Source: Qipengyuania psychrotolerans
Lineage (GTDB): Bacteria > Pseudomonadota > Alphaproteobacteria > Sphingomonadales > Sphingomonadaceae
Direction: 5' to 3'
Assembly (NCBI RefSeq): GCF_019711355.1
Contig: NZ_CP081297.1
Location: 1,736,001-1,800,000 of the forward strand
Length of the DNA: 64,000 nt
In this document: positions 55,486 through 64,000 of the stretch, one piece after another
How positions within the stretch are numbered: position 1 is the stretch's first letter
Layout: every line of letters begins with the position of its first letter
Translations under genes and position numbers: made by a program
Notes under the pieces: model-generated
What the model was told of the DNA's origin: nothing
The model's database searches: none
Seen by the model: only the letters and a program-made list of their open reading frames with translations

Positions 55486-56496
55486 ATGAAGCTCGCCACA
55501 CTCAAGGACGGAACCCGCGACGGCAAGCTGGTGGTCGTATCGAAGGATCTCACCCGTTACTGCGCCGCCGACAATATCGCGCCGACCATGCAGGCTGCGC
55601 TCGACAATTGGGATGAAGTCGCGCCCAAGCTGGAAGCGCTCTATACCGACGTCGAGCACCAGGCTGTACCGTGCGAGCGGTTCCACGAGCGTGAAGCCCA
55701 TTCGCCCCTCCCCCGCGCCTATCAGTGGGCGGACGGCTCTGCCTATATCAATCACGTCGAACTGGTCCGCAAAGCGCGCGGCGCAGAAGTGCCCGAAAGC
55801 TTTTACCACGATCCGCTGATGTACCAGGGCGGCAGCGACAAATTCCTCGCCCCGCGTGACGATATCCCGCTCAAGGACACCAAGTGGGGCTGTGACATGG
55901 AAGGTGAAGTCGCGGTCATTACGGACGATGTGCCGATGGGCGTGTCTAGCGAAGAGGCCGCAGGCCACATCAAGCTTCTCATGCTGGTGAACGACGTATC
56001 GCTGCGCGGCCTGATCCCAGGCGAATTGGCCAAGGGCTTCGGCTTTTTCCAGTCCAAACCCTCCAGCGCATTCTCGCCGGTAGCCGTAACGCCGGACGAA
56101 CTGGGCGACGCATGGAAGGGCAGCGTGATCCACCTGCCCTTGATGGTCGATTACAATGGCGAAGCTTTCGGACGCGCCAATGCCGGTGTCGATGCGACAT
56201 TCAGCCTTGCCGATCTTGTCGCCCATGCCGCAAAGACCCGCGATCTCGGTGCAGGAGCCATCATTGGCTCGGGCACAGTATCGAACCAGGGGCCCGACGG
56301 CGATCCGGGCAAACCCGTTTCCGAAGGCGGCCTCGGCTACAGCTGTATCGCTGAAATCCGCATGATCGAGACCATCGCCGACGGCGAGGCCAAGACACGA
56401 TTCATGGCTCCCGGCGATACAGTGCGCGTCGAAATGAAAGACGCCGAGGGCCATTCGATCTTCGGTGCAATCGAGCAAAAGGTCGTCGAGGCCTGA
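55486..56496 (+). CDS. Fumarylacetoacetase
   Basis: This 336-residue FAH-family hydrolase has the metal-binding core (MYQGGSDKFLAP, WGCDMEGEVAVITD, MLVNDVSLRGLI, GGLGYSCIAEIRMIE). It cleaves fumarylacetoacetate to fumarate and acetoacetate, the last step of tyrosine degradation, next to its preceding enzyme. GAGAGGA lies upstream of the ATG at 55486. Its stop overlaps the probable CTG start of the glycosyltransferase. No homogentisate dioxygenase lies in the window. Confidence 0.92.
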   Translation: MKLATLKDGTRDGKLVVVSKDLTRYCAADNIAPTMQAALDNWDEVAPKLEALYTDVEHQAVPCERFHEREAHSPLPRAYQWADGSAYINHVELVRKARGAEVPESFYHDPLMYQGGSDKFLAPRDDIPLKDTKWGCDMEGEVAVITDDVPMGVSSEEAAGHIKLLMLVNDVSLRGLIPGELAKGFGFFQSKPSSAFSPVAVTPDELGDAWKGSVIHLPLMVDYNGEAFGRANAGVDATFSLADLVAHAAKTRDLGAGAIIGSGTVSNQGPDGDPGKPVSEGGLGYSCIAEIRMIETIADGEAKTRFMAPGDTVRVEMKDAEGHSIFGAIEQKVVEA

Positions 56497-57620
56497 GCAA
56501 GACATCTTCCCTCGCGGGCAAGCGGGTAGGCCTGCTGTCCTCGTGGGTCTCGCGCCGCAATGGCGGCGTGTTCGAAGCAGTCGTCACGCAAGCCGACATT
56601 CTGCGCTCGCTTGACGCGGAGCCCGTTGTGCTGGGCTTGCGCGACAGTGCCTCGCAAGACGATGTGTGGCGCTTGAAAGGCTGCGAGGTGCGGCTGGCCG
56701 ATGTGCGCGGTCCAGCGGCCTTTGGCTACGCGCCTCAGCTTCCTGAGCTTGTCCGGACCGCCCGGCTTGACCTTCTGCACCTCAATGGCATCTGGCAATA
56801 TCCGAGCCGGGTAGCCCGCAAACTCGCAGACCATTCCAGTTTACCGCTCGTGATCAGCCCGCATGGCATGTTCGACCCGTGGATTACGCGCCGCAATGCG
56901 TGGAAGAAGCACCTCGGGCGATGGTTCTGGGAACGAGCGGCGTGGAAGATTGCGAATGCATTTCACGCGCTTACCCATGCAGAAGCCGCTGATATCGCGA
57001 ACGAAGCGCCAGGGGCAAAGATCGGCGTCGTGCCCAATGCGGCTCCCCCGATCACGTCCGCCATGGGCAGGGAGCGCCCACCGATGGTGCTCTACCTTGG
57101 CCGCATACATGAAAAAAAGAACCTGTCGGCCCTGATGGAAGCATGGCTTTCGGTGCGTAGCGATCTGCCGTCCGGCGCCTCCCTTACGATCGCCGGCTGG
57201 GGGGATGACGAGGGTATCGCCGCCATCGAAAGCGCCATGAAGGGCAATAGGGATACAGGCATCGAGTTCGTCGGTACGGCCTTCGGATCGCAAAAAGCGG
57301 CTCTGCTCGAAATTGCGCGCTTCCTGATCCTGCCGTCGCACAGCGAAGGGCTGCCCATGGCGATCCTTGAGGCGTGGGCGGCGCGGGTTCCCACGATCAT
57401 GAGCGAGCATTGCCATCTGCCCGAAGGGTTCACCGAAGGCGCTGCGATCGACTGCGGCACATCGGCCGGTTCCATTGGCGCCGCCTTGCGTCAGGCTTTC
57501 GCTCTCGATCATCAGGAATGGCAGCGAATGTCCGATGCAGCAGGAGGGCTGGCTGGCGGACCATTCTCTCAGCAGAGTGTCGCCGAGCGCTGGGAGGAAT
57601 TCTACAGCGCGCTGCTTTAG
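56493..57620 (+). CDS. GT4-type glycosyltransferase, probable CTG start
   Basis: This GT-B fold glycosyltransferase has an N-terminal VGLLSSWVSRRNGGVFEA segment, a PHGMFDPW loop and a C-terminal donor domain (VLYLGRIHEKKNL, LPSHSEGLPMAILEAWA). No ATG, GTG or TTG exists between the previous stop and 56568. Starting at GTG 56568 would remove the first beta strand and its glycine motif. A CTG at 56493, overlapping the fumarylacetoacetase stop as CTGA with AAAGG upstream, is the best start (375 residues). If the GTG is used the protein has 350 residues. Confidence 0.88.
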   Translation: MSKTSSLAGKRVGLLSSWVSRRNGGVFEAVVTQADILRSLDAEPVVLGLRDSASQDDVWRLKGCEVRLADVRGPAAFGYAPQLPELVRTARLDLLHLNGIWQYPSRVARKLADHSSLPLVISPHGMFDPWITRRNAWKKHLGRWFWERAAWKIANAFHALTHAEAADIANEAPGAKIGVVPNAAPPITSAMGRERPPMVLYLGRIHEKKNLSALMEAWLSVRSDLPSGASLTIAGWGDDEGIAAIESAMKGNRDTGIEFVGTAFGSQKAALLEIARFLILPSHSEGLPMAILEAWAARVPTIMSEHCHLPEGFTEGAAIDCGTSAGSIGAALRQAFALDHQEWQRMSDAAGGLAGGPFSQQSVAERWEEFYSALL

Positions 57621-58750
57621 TCAGCGCGGCCAACTGCCTCGAGGCGAACGTTGTCCAGCGCGACAACGCCAAGACCCGGACGCAGCCAGATACCGAATAC
57701 AGGATCATCACAGCCGTCGGATCGAATAAGCTGCCCTCGCCCAAGCGAGCCACCGCCCTGGATGGGCCGGGCGGGCTCTCCGCAGTTGAGCGATGCCAGC
57801 AGCGCATCGCTATTGGCCCCGGAAACACTTCCGAACGCTCGATATTCACCGGGAGGCAGGGCGATCGGCTGGGACAATACGAGCCGCGTTACACTCGTAC
57901 GGTTTTCCAGATCCACCGACCCTGCTCGCCTCGATATAGTCACATCGCCGCTGCCATGCCTGCGCCAGCCGAACAGCGCATCCTCGCCCAAACGATCAAA
58001 GCCTGAATCGGCGAGGACCTGCCCGCTCGAAGCGCTGGCACATTGAGCAGAATGAAGTGACTGTGCATCGGCGCGGTAGTTGCGCCTCGCCAGTTCGCGG
58101 ACCAGCGGGTCAATCCTGTCGCAACCAAGTGAAATGGTGTCAGCATTGGCCGCAAGGAACCGTGCCCGGTCGCGGAGTACGCCGACTTCCTGACCCTCGG
58201 CCCGCAAATAGGCGTCGGTCCACAGGGACTGCCGGGTCAATCGGCGGGCCAATTCGGCGCGTCCTTCCGGGCGGGATTCCATGATCGCGAACAGGCCGTC
58301 CAGGGATCGTGTTCGCGGGTGGGCACGGAGCAGGATGTCGAAGTGACGCGCAGCCTCGCCCACCTTGCCATCGGCCATCGATATTGCAGTCAGCGCGCCC
58401 TGGCTCAGCGGTTCACGGGCGCTCAACCTGGCGGTGAGCAGCATCGCGCGTTCGCCCTCATCATTCGCCCCTTGTCCATACAGCGCCGCACCAAGGAAGG
58501 CCGGGCCGCGCGGATCGAAGGGGTCTGCGAGGATCGATTGGCGAGCGGCAGCCAGGGCGCCTTCGTGACGCCCTGCCAGCAAGTGGCTGGATGCGGTGAC
58601 CCGCGCTGCATCGGCGCGGAAGGGTGCCGGAACAAGGCGCGCATCGCTTGGCTGGTGGGAGCTGAGGCGATCAAATCCCGAAGCCAGCACTAGCGCGGCG
58701 AATACCAGCCCGCCGAGGCTGACGATCCACCGGGCCCGTTCGGCAGTCAT
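57617..58750 (-). CDS. TPR-like membrane protein of the exopolysaccharide locus
   Basis: This 377-residue protein has one N-terminal membrane helix (about 9-27), helical-repeat sequence (about 45-200) that resembles tetratricopeptide units, and a C-terminal beta-rich domain (GSVDLENRTSVTRLVLSQPIALPPGEYRAFG) that looks like a carbohydrate-binding sandwich. I do not recognise a named family. Its start overlaps the GumC-like gene stop. It probably acts in polymer assembly or export on the periplasmic side. Confidence 0.8.
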   Translation of the reverse strand: MTAERARWIVSLGGLVFAALVLASGFDRLSSHQPSDARLVPAPFRADAARVTASSHLLAGRHEGALAAARQSILADPFDPRGPAFLGAALYGQGANDEGERAMLLTARLSAREPLSQGALTAISMADGKVGEAARHFDILLRAHPRTRSLDGLFAIMESRPEGRAELARRLTRQSLWTDAYLRAEGQEVGVLRDRARFLAANADTISLGCDRIDPLVRELARRNYRADAQSLHSAQCASASSGQVLADSGFDRLGEDALFGWRRHGSGDVTISRRAGSVDLENRTSVTRLVLSQPIALPPGEYRAFGSVSGANSDALLASLNCGEPARPIQGGGSLGRGQLIRSDGCDDPVFGIWLRPGLGVVALDNVRLEAVGRAD

Positions 58751-60960
58751 CCCGCGCTTCGCCCTTCCTTGTCGGAGTAGGCATAATAATCGTAGCCGTA
58801 ATAGGCGGAATATCGATTGCCCGAACGCGTCGGATCGAACTTCGCCAGGGCTGCGCCAAGAATGGTCGGCTCCATCGAACGCAGCCGGCGCAAAGCGGCC
58901 TTGAGAGAACCGCTGCGGCCGCGCTCAGCCTCGACCACGAACACCGTTCCATCGGCAATAGCGGCCAGCATGGGTCCGTCCGCGAGTCCCAGGATCGGCG
59001 GACTATCGACGATCACCACGCCATATTTGCCCGCAAAGAATTCAAGCAATTGCGCCATCCGCGGCGACGACAACAGTTCCGTCGGGCTTGGCGGCAATGG
59101 ACCGGCAGGCAGAACGTCGAACGCACTTCCGCCGTGTTCGACACGGGTAGTCAGATCGCTTGGATCATCCTGCGAAACCAGGAGATTGGTCAGCCCGCGC
59201 TCCGCACTGATCCCGACGATCTTGTGCAAGGCCGGACGGCGCAGGTCGGCATCGATCAGCAAGGGTTCGATGCCGATACGTGCCAGACCGGCGGCAATGG
59301 CAAAGCTGGTCGTGCTCTTGCCTTCGGCGGCCTGAGCACTGGTGACGACGATGATTTTGGGAAGCCCAGTAGGGGTAGAATACAGCAGCGCGCCGCGCAT
59401 GGAATTGTATGCCTCGGCAATCGGCGATTTGGGTTCTGCCAGCGCTTCGAGCGGGGTCTGGTCTTCGGCACGCGGAACAACGCCCAGAAGGGACAGGCCG
59501 AGCTTCTCTTCCACGTCTTCCGGTGTGTGGATGACATCATCAAGCTGATCGCGCAGGAATACGGCAATACCGGCCAACGCAAGTCCAAGCAGCAAGCCAA
59601 TCGCCAGATTGCGCGGCAGGCTCGGCGAAGATGGCGCGCTGGGTATTTCCGCCCGATCAATGATGGTGATGTTGCTCGAGGCAATGCCTGCCGACGCATT
59701 CAATTCGCGAAACCGCTGCAGCAGCCCATCATAAGATGACCGCGCAGTATCGGCTTCTCTCGCAAGCACATTGTACCGTACCGATTTGTCCTGTTCGGCA
59801 AGTGTTTCGCCGCGGGCCTGCGTGACCTGGCTCTCAAGCCGCTGCTCGGCGGACTGTGCCGCAAGGTAGTCGGCACGAATCGACTGGCGAACGTCGTTCG
59901 CTGTACGATTGAGCTGCGTGTTGACTGCGGCAAGGTCACCTTCGAGGCGAGCAATCGCAGGGTGTCCGGGCAAGTAACGCTCACGCGCTATCTGCAATTC
60001 GCTTTCGGTCTGCGCGCGCCTGGTCATCAAGGACTGCACGGTGGGATTGGCCAGGACCGGCTGAGAAGACAGCAGCGGCGAATTTGAAATCGCATCCCAG
60101 CGAGATTGTGCTGCAATGCGCGCCTCACGGGCACGAATGGCGGCCTGATTGTATTGCAGCAGGCTCGATGAAGTCACGGTTCCTGCGGCAAGTTCGGGAC
60201 CGCTGGGCGCAAAGGTATCGCGCGTCCGGATCAGGCCTGTCTGGCGCGCGTAATCATTCAAAGCGGCCTCGGTCTCTTCCAGTGATCGGCGCGCTTCATC
60301 GAGCTGTTCGGCCACGAAATTGCGTGCATAGGCAGAGCTGTCAAAGCGGCGCTGCAGGTTCTGCTGGATGAATTCCTCGGCGAAGGCGTTGGCGATGCGT
60401 GCCGTAACTTCCTGATCAGTGCTGGAGAACGTGATCAGCGCGATTCGGGTCGACCGGCGCAGTTCGACCTCGGCATTGGCGCGCAGAAGGTCGATGGCCA
60501 ACTTGCGCTTGTCCGCTTCTTCGGTGGGGACCGATTGAGGGGGAACTTCCATGGCCGAAAAATAACGTTCGTCATTAGCCAGGTTCAGTGCATCCGCGAC
60601 CCGCTCTGCCAAGGCGCGGCTGCGCAGGACATCGAGCTGTGTGTTGAGGAAGCGGTCGATGTCCCAGTCGGACGATGGCGGCGCCACCTGAGTTTCAAAC
60701 GCACCGCCGAGCACCTCGTCACGCTGGTCATTGATCTGCACGCTGGCCGCTGCAGAATAGCGAGGCGTATCCAGCATGGTCACGATTAGCGCCAGGGCCG
60801 CAGCAGAGCCAACGATCGCGATGGCCATCCAAAGATAGCGGCGCAATGCACCAATCACGCTGCGGATCGCGTCGCTGATCGCGTTGTTGCCGGACGCGGC
60901 ATAGGCTGCGGCGTAGCGATCACGCGCATTGAGCATGGGAATAGGAGTGGCTTCAGTCAT
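58747..60960 (-). CDS. GumC/Wzc-like polysaccharide co-polymerase and tyrosine autokinase
   Basis: This 737-residue protein has an N-terminal Wzz domain with two membrane helices and a long periplasmic coiled-coil (about 190-420). A C-terminal BY-kinase has Walker A QAAEGKST, Walker A' LLIDADLRRP and Walker B VVIVDSPPILG, and a tyrosine cluster at the end (YSAYYGYDYYAYS) for autophosphorylation. It controls chain length and export. ATG 60960 overlaps the GumB-like stop (ATGA). Confidence 0.93.
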   Translation of the reverse strand: MTEATPIPMLNARDRYAAAYAASGNNAISDAIRSVIGALRRYLWMAIAIVGSAAALALIVTMLDTPRYSAAASVQINDQRDEVLGGAFETQVAPPSSDWDIDRFLNTQLDVLRSRALAERVADALNLANDERYFSAMEVPPQSVPTEEADKRKLAIDLLRANAEVELRRSTRIALITFSSTDQEVTARIANAFAEEFIQQNLQRRFDSSAYARNFVAEQLDEARRSLEETEAALNDYARQTGLIRTRDTFAPSGPELAAGTVTSSSLLQYNQAAIRAREARIAAQSRWDAISNSPLLSSQPVLANPTVQSLMTRRAQTESELQIARERYLPGHPAIARLEGDLAAVNTQLNRTANDVRQSIRADYLAAQSAEQRLESQVTQARGETLAEQDKSVRYNVLAREADTARSSYDGLLQRFRELNASAGIASSNITIIDRAEIPSAPSSPSLPRNLAIGLLLGLALAGIAVFLRDQLDDVIHTPEDVEEKLGLSLLGVVPRAEDQTPLEALAEPKSPIAEAYNSMRGALLYSTPTGLPKIIVVTSAQAAEGKSTTSFAIAAGLARIGIEPLLIDADLRRPALHKIVGISAERGLTNLLVSQDDPSDLTTRVEHGGSAFDVLPAGPLPPSPTELLSSPRMAQLLEFFAGKYGVVIVDSPPILGLADGPMLAAIADGTVFVVEAERGRSGSLKAALRRLRSMEPTILGAALAKFDPTRSGNRYSAYYGYDYYAYSDKEGRSAG

Positions 60961-61670
60961 CAAATCGGCCTGAATATGCCAAATACCGGCACCGCACGCA
61001 GGACATCCTGCCACGCGCCGCGCACGCTGGAATATCCGACCACGACCACATCACCGGACATCAGCGCGACATCCGGCATCCGGCCTCCGCGAATTGCGCG
61101 CAGGTCGAACCGGCCAGCCGTGCTCTGGCCGTCAATCGTCCGGAAGATCATGACTTCGTCCAGTTTGGCGGTGTCGGTCGGGCTTTGTGCCAGCGCCAGC
61201 GCTGTCAGCAAGGTCTGGCCTTCCGCGTAAGGGAAGACGCCGGGCTGCTCCACCTCGCCTTCGACCGCGATGGTCCGGGTGCGCCCTTGCTTGACGATGA
61301 CCGAAATGCGGGGATCGCGCAGGTAATTCGAAGCGTATGCCGCCTCGATTGCTGCGGCGAGTTCGGTGGCGCTGAGCCCGACAGCCCTGACCTCGCCGAT
61401 GAGCGGAAGCGTAACGATCCCGGCATTGTCGAGCGCAATTTCTTCGACCGACAGATTGGGTTCGTCGAAAACGCGCACTGCGATAACGTCGCCCGGATTG
61501 AGCGTGTAGCGTTCAGGAAGCGATGAAGCGGCATCGACTGCAACAGCATCATAACCGGCCTGTCCGGCAGGTACGACGGGATTGAGTGGCCGCTGGCAGG
61601 CGGTGAGCACGAGCACGCCGCATAGACCCGCAAAACGGACCATTGAGGCCAAGGTACTCAGGCGTGTCAT
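60960..61670 (-). CDS. GumB/Wza-like polysaccharide export lipoprotein
   Basis: This 236-residue protein has a lipobox (LTAC, about residue 25), a polysaccharide-export domain (YTLNPGDVIAVRVFDEPNLS) and two SLBB-type beta-grasp segments. It forms the outer-membrane channel of the exporter with the GumC-like partner. The ATG at 61670 overlaps the ligase stop by one base. The longer upstream reading is antisense-like and rejected. Confidence 0.93.
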   Translation of the reverse strand: MTRLSTLASMVRFAGLCGVLVLTACQRPLNPVVPAGQAGYDAVAVDAASSLPERYTLNPGDVIAVRVFDEPNLSVEEIALDNAGIVTLPLIGEVRAVGLSATELAAAIEAAYASNYLRDPRISVIVKQGRTRTIAVEGEVEQPGVFPYAEGQTLLTALALAQSPTDTAKLDEVMIFRTIDGQSTAGRFDLRAIRGGRMPDVALMSGDVVVVGYSSVRGAWQDVLRAVPVFGIFRPI

Positions 61671-63043
61671 TACTCTGATTCCGCTTCCCGTCGGGCCTCG
61701 GGGGATTGCCGGGTCGCGCTCAAAAGCCCGGCCGCCACCCCTGCGAGGCAGGCTATTGCCATGTTGCGAAGTGGATAATCCACGAAGGAATGCAGCGCAA
61801 TGACAGCAAGGGTGCCAAGCGCAAAGATCTGTGGAGCGCGGTCCCACGGGCACTCACGCCAAGCCTTTCTGCCGGCGGCGAACAACGCGCACGCTCCGAG
61901 CGCGATCAAGACAGGGGCAAGCAAGCCGGCTTCGAGCAGAAATTCCAGGTAGTCATTGTGCGCCCGGTTTATCGAGGCCGGTGAAAGGCTTTCAAAGCTT
62001 TCGTATGGTCCGAAAGCGACCGGGAAGGTCCCTATCCCGCTGCCGACAGGAAAAAACGCCTCGATCGCCGCGACCGTATCGCGCCAGAGCAGGATGCGCG
62101 CATCTCCTGCAACGTCGAAGCGCGAGGCGACTTCCGCCAGCCTCGCATTGCCCGATAGCAACCACGGCAAAGCCAGCATCGCTGCCACCAGAACCGCTGC
62201 TGCGCGCAGTGCGATATCGAGCATTTTTCCCATGCCTACCGATTTGAGGATCATGGCGTTGATCGCCAGGACCGGCAGGATCAGCAGGATGCCCATGCGT
62301 GAGCCAGTGAGAATCGCGGCGAGCAGGAGGACACCCTGGCCGGCCAGCAATATCGGAATGCGCCGGCGCGCAACCGGACCGGGCATGGACTTGCCCGCGA
62401 AGCAGGCGCTGAGCGCCAATGAGCCGATCAGCAAAACGTCGACTGCCGCATTGCGGTTGGCATGGAAAGCCGTGAGCCAGCCGCGATGGCTCAATTCGTA
62501 TAACTGGAACGCGCCGTCGCCGCCGGCCAATTGCAACGCGCCAAGTGCAGCGCCCGCAACCGCGACAGCGGCAATCGCGAGGATGACAAAGCGCCTGTCC
62601 CTCGATGGCAGACTGGCGGCCGCCCACATCAGCGCAACCGCCGGGACGAGCGCCAGCAGGGCGGCTAGCGTTCGCGGCGGACTGATCGACAAGGGACGCC
62701 AGCTGTCTTGCGCACCGACAAGGCCCAGTGACGCCTGTTGAAGATCACGCCCGGGCAGCGCCTGCCAGATGGCAGGCGGTAGCGGCACCAGCTGGATAAG
62801 CGGCAACGCCAGCAGTGCGGCGCCCAGCCAGATCAGCGGTTTGGGAATGTCATTGAGTTGGGCAAAGCCATGCTTCGGCGCCCACCACAGCCACGCGCCC
62901 AGCGCGGCCACGAAGCCAAGCTGGACAATTATCTCCGCTTTGGGGCTGGGCGAACCTCCACCCCCCAGAACCATCGCATAAGCGAGGAAACCGGCAACGA
63001 TCAGCCCGTGACGTGAAGCCGCCTTGTAACCCCGTCTATGCAG
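61670..63043 (-). CDS. O-antigen ligase-like membrane protein, probable CTG start
   Basis: This membrane protein has about 10-12 helices and the Wzy_C signature: GSGIGTF, followed by HNDYLEFLLEAG. It joins or polymerises lipid-linked glycan. The first standard start, ATG 62974, would begin in the middle of a hydrophobic segment. The frame is open upstream to a CTG at 63043 preceded by AAGGGGGA at 7 bases. That start gives an N-terminus with Arg/Lys then a full membrane helix (457 residues in all; 434 with the ATG). First gene of the EPS operon. Confidence 0.87.
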   Translation of the reverse strand: MHRRGYKAASRHGLIVAGFLAYAMVLGGGGSPSPKAEIIVQLGFVAALGAWLWWAPKHGFAQLNDIPKPLIWLGAALLALPLIQLVPLPPAIWQALPGRDLQQASLGLVGAQDSWRPLSISPPRTLAALLALVPAVALMWAAASLPSRDRRFVILAIAAVAVAGAALGALQLAGGDGAFQLYELSHRGWLTAFHANRNAAVDVLLIGSLALSACFAGKSMPGPVARRRIPILLAGQGVLLLAAILTGSRMGILLILPVLAINAMILKSVGMGKMLDIALRAAAVLVAAMLALPWLLSGNARLAEVASRFDVAGDARILLWRDTVAAIEAFFPVGSGIGTFPVAFGPYESFESLSPASINRAHNDYLEFLLEAGLLAPVLIALGACALFAAGRKAWRECPWDRAPQIFALGTLAVIALHSFVDYPLRNMAIACLAGVAAGLLSATRQSPEARREAESE

Positions 63044-63102
63044 CGATCAGTCCCCCTTGCGAGTCAGGTATTTGACCTAACCTTTAAGGTAAACAGGGGA
63101 AA

Positions 63103-64000
63103 CTACATCGAGCGGGCAATCACCATTTTCATGACTTCGTTCGAGCCGCCAAAAATGCGCGTGATGCGGCTGTCGCGGTACATGCGCGCAATCGGATAAT
63201 CATTGATGTAGCCCGCGCCGCCGTGGAATTGCAGGCACTTATCGACCACTTCGCCCTGAAGTTCGGTGACCCAGTATTTCGCCATGCAAGCCGTCGGGAC
63301 ATCGAGCTCGCCCTTGAGGTGCTTGGCGATACAATCATTTACGAAGATGCGCGCCGCCGTGCCGCGCGCTTTCAGGTCGGCCATGACGAACTGTGTATTC
63401 TGGAAATCCCAGATCGTCTGCCCGAATGCCTTGCGGTCCTTGACGAATTCCATCGTCGTTTCGAGCGCTTTTTCGATACCGTTCATCGCGCCCATCGCAA
63501 TGATCAGGCGTTCCTGCGGCAGCTCGCCCATCAGCTGGTAGAAGCCCTTCCCTTCCTCGCCGCCAAGCACGTTTTCAGCCGGCACGAAGACATCGTCGAA
63601 AAACAGTTCGGAAGTGTCGGCAGCGTCCAGCCCGATCTTGTCGAGCTTCTTGCCCCGCTGGAACCCTTCGGCACCGTCGGTTTCGAGCAGCATCAGCGAG
63701 ATGCCTTTGGCACGTTCCTTCGGGTCGGTCTTGGCCACGATGACGATGAAATCTGCCGTCTGGCCGTTGGAAATATACGTCTTGGCTCCGTTGATACGGT
63801 AGCCATTGCCATCTTTCAGTGCCGTAGTGGTGATCGACTGAAGGTCTGATCCCACGCCCGGCTCGGTCATCGCGATGGCGCTGACCAGTTCGCCGGAAAC
63901 CAGCTTGGGAAGGTACTTCTTCTTCTGCTCTTCAGTGCCGTGACGCACGAGATATGGCAGGATCACGGTGTTATGCAGGCTTGCGGCGAAGCCTTCGACG
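63103..64000 (-). CDS. Acyl-CoA dehydrogenase, partial (N-terminus outside window)
   Basis: The C-terminal 298 residues of an acyl-CoA dehydrogenase are present, open at the window edge with no start inside it. It shows AIAMTEPGVGSDLQSI, KTYISNGQTADFIVIVAKT, RKAFGQTIWDFQNTQF and the C-terminal GGAGYINDYPIARMYRDSRITRIFGGSNEVMK, including the helix that carries the catalytic Glu region. Substrate chain length is not readable. A GTG at 63966 is internal and not a start. Confidence 0.92.
   Translation of the reverse strand, partial: VEGFAASLHNTVILPYLVRHGTEEQKKKYLPKLVSGELVSAIAMTEPGVGSDLQSITTTALKDGNGYRINGAKTYISNGQTADFIVIVAKTDPKERAKGISLMLLETDGAEGFQRGKKLDKIGLDAADTSELFFDDVFVPAENVLGGEEGKGFYQLMGELPQERLIIAMGAMNGIEKALETTMEFVKDRKAFGQTIWDFQNTQFVMADLKARGTAARIFVNDCIAKHLKGELDVPTACMAKYWVTELQGEVVDKCLQFHGGAGYINDYPIARMYRDSRITRIFGGSNEVMKMVIARSM

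Noticed and set aside
63966..64000. GTG at 63966 as the start of the acyl-CoA dehydrogenase
   Set aside because: The reading frame continues to the window edge with family-like sequence (VEGFAASLHNT), so this is an internal codon of a truncated gene.

Overview
The window looks like a chromosomal segment of an alphaproteobacterium of the order Sphingomonadales, most likely Erythrobacteraceae. The evidence is indirect: GC-rich coding sequence, a circularly permuted two-piece tmRNA of the alphaproteobacterial type, a TonB-dependent receptor with a sphingomonad-style leader, the AST arginine cluster, the Anbu cluster and a GumB/GumC exopolysaccharide locus. I see no insertion sequence, integrase, phage gene, CRISPR array or classical tRNA or rRNA gene. 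The window is gene-dense and mostly core chromosome.

Layout. 1-8.5 kb: the surA tail, pdxA and rsmA, a DUF2189 membrane protein, malate synthase G, then a tightly coupled arginine-succinyltransferase cluster (M20 hydrolase, astA, astB). 8.5-10.6 kb: a small membrane protein behind a near-perfect sigma-54 promoter, a second small membrane protein, the permuted ssrA (tmRNA) on the minus strand, and mscL. 10.7-14.2 kb: a lemA/TPM/TPM/NUDIX/SDR operon closed by a terminator. 14.2-14.9 kb: a minus-strand unit of two paralogous 39-residue membrane peptides plus pspC, with a sigma-54 promoter and upstream inverted repeats that resemble an enhancer-binding site. 14.9-20 kb: recF, a TesA-like lipase and a YbbA/YbbP-type ABC pair. 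20-30.4 kb: a TonB receptor, typA, an outer-membrane beta-barrel, a PutP-like symporter, gamma-glutamyltransferase, a VOC protein and an extensin-like lipoprotein. 30.5-36.7 kb: a degenerate-receiver LuxR-type regulator, the four-gene Anbu proteasome-like cluster, an alpha/beta hydrolase and a DUF3617 lipoprotein. 36.7-49 kb: uvrB, a lipoprotein, a DsbD-like protein, a UbiH-type hydroxylase, hemC/hemD and a membrane protein, tsaD/gpsA and a polysaccharide flippase. 49-56.5 kb: a vWA lipoprotein, an OmpA/43-aa/HhH membrane trio, a stand-alone receiver, a copper-storage protein, a lasso-peptide-B2-like protein, glutaryl-CoA dehydrogenase, and maleylacetoacetate isomerase with fumarylacetoacetase. 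56.5-63 kb: an exopolysaccharide locus (glycosyltransferase, TPR-like protein, GumC-like tyrosine autokinase, GumB-like export lipoprotein, O-antigen ligase). The window ends inside an acyl-CoA dehydrogenase.

The most notable material is small and regulatory: two strong sigma-54 promoters driving tiny membrane proteins, one of them with pspC; a palindromic operator beside a response regulator that has lost its phosphorylation site; and two exopolysaccharide genes whose only sensible start codon appears to be CTG.
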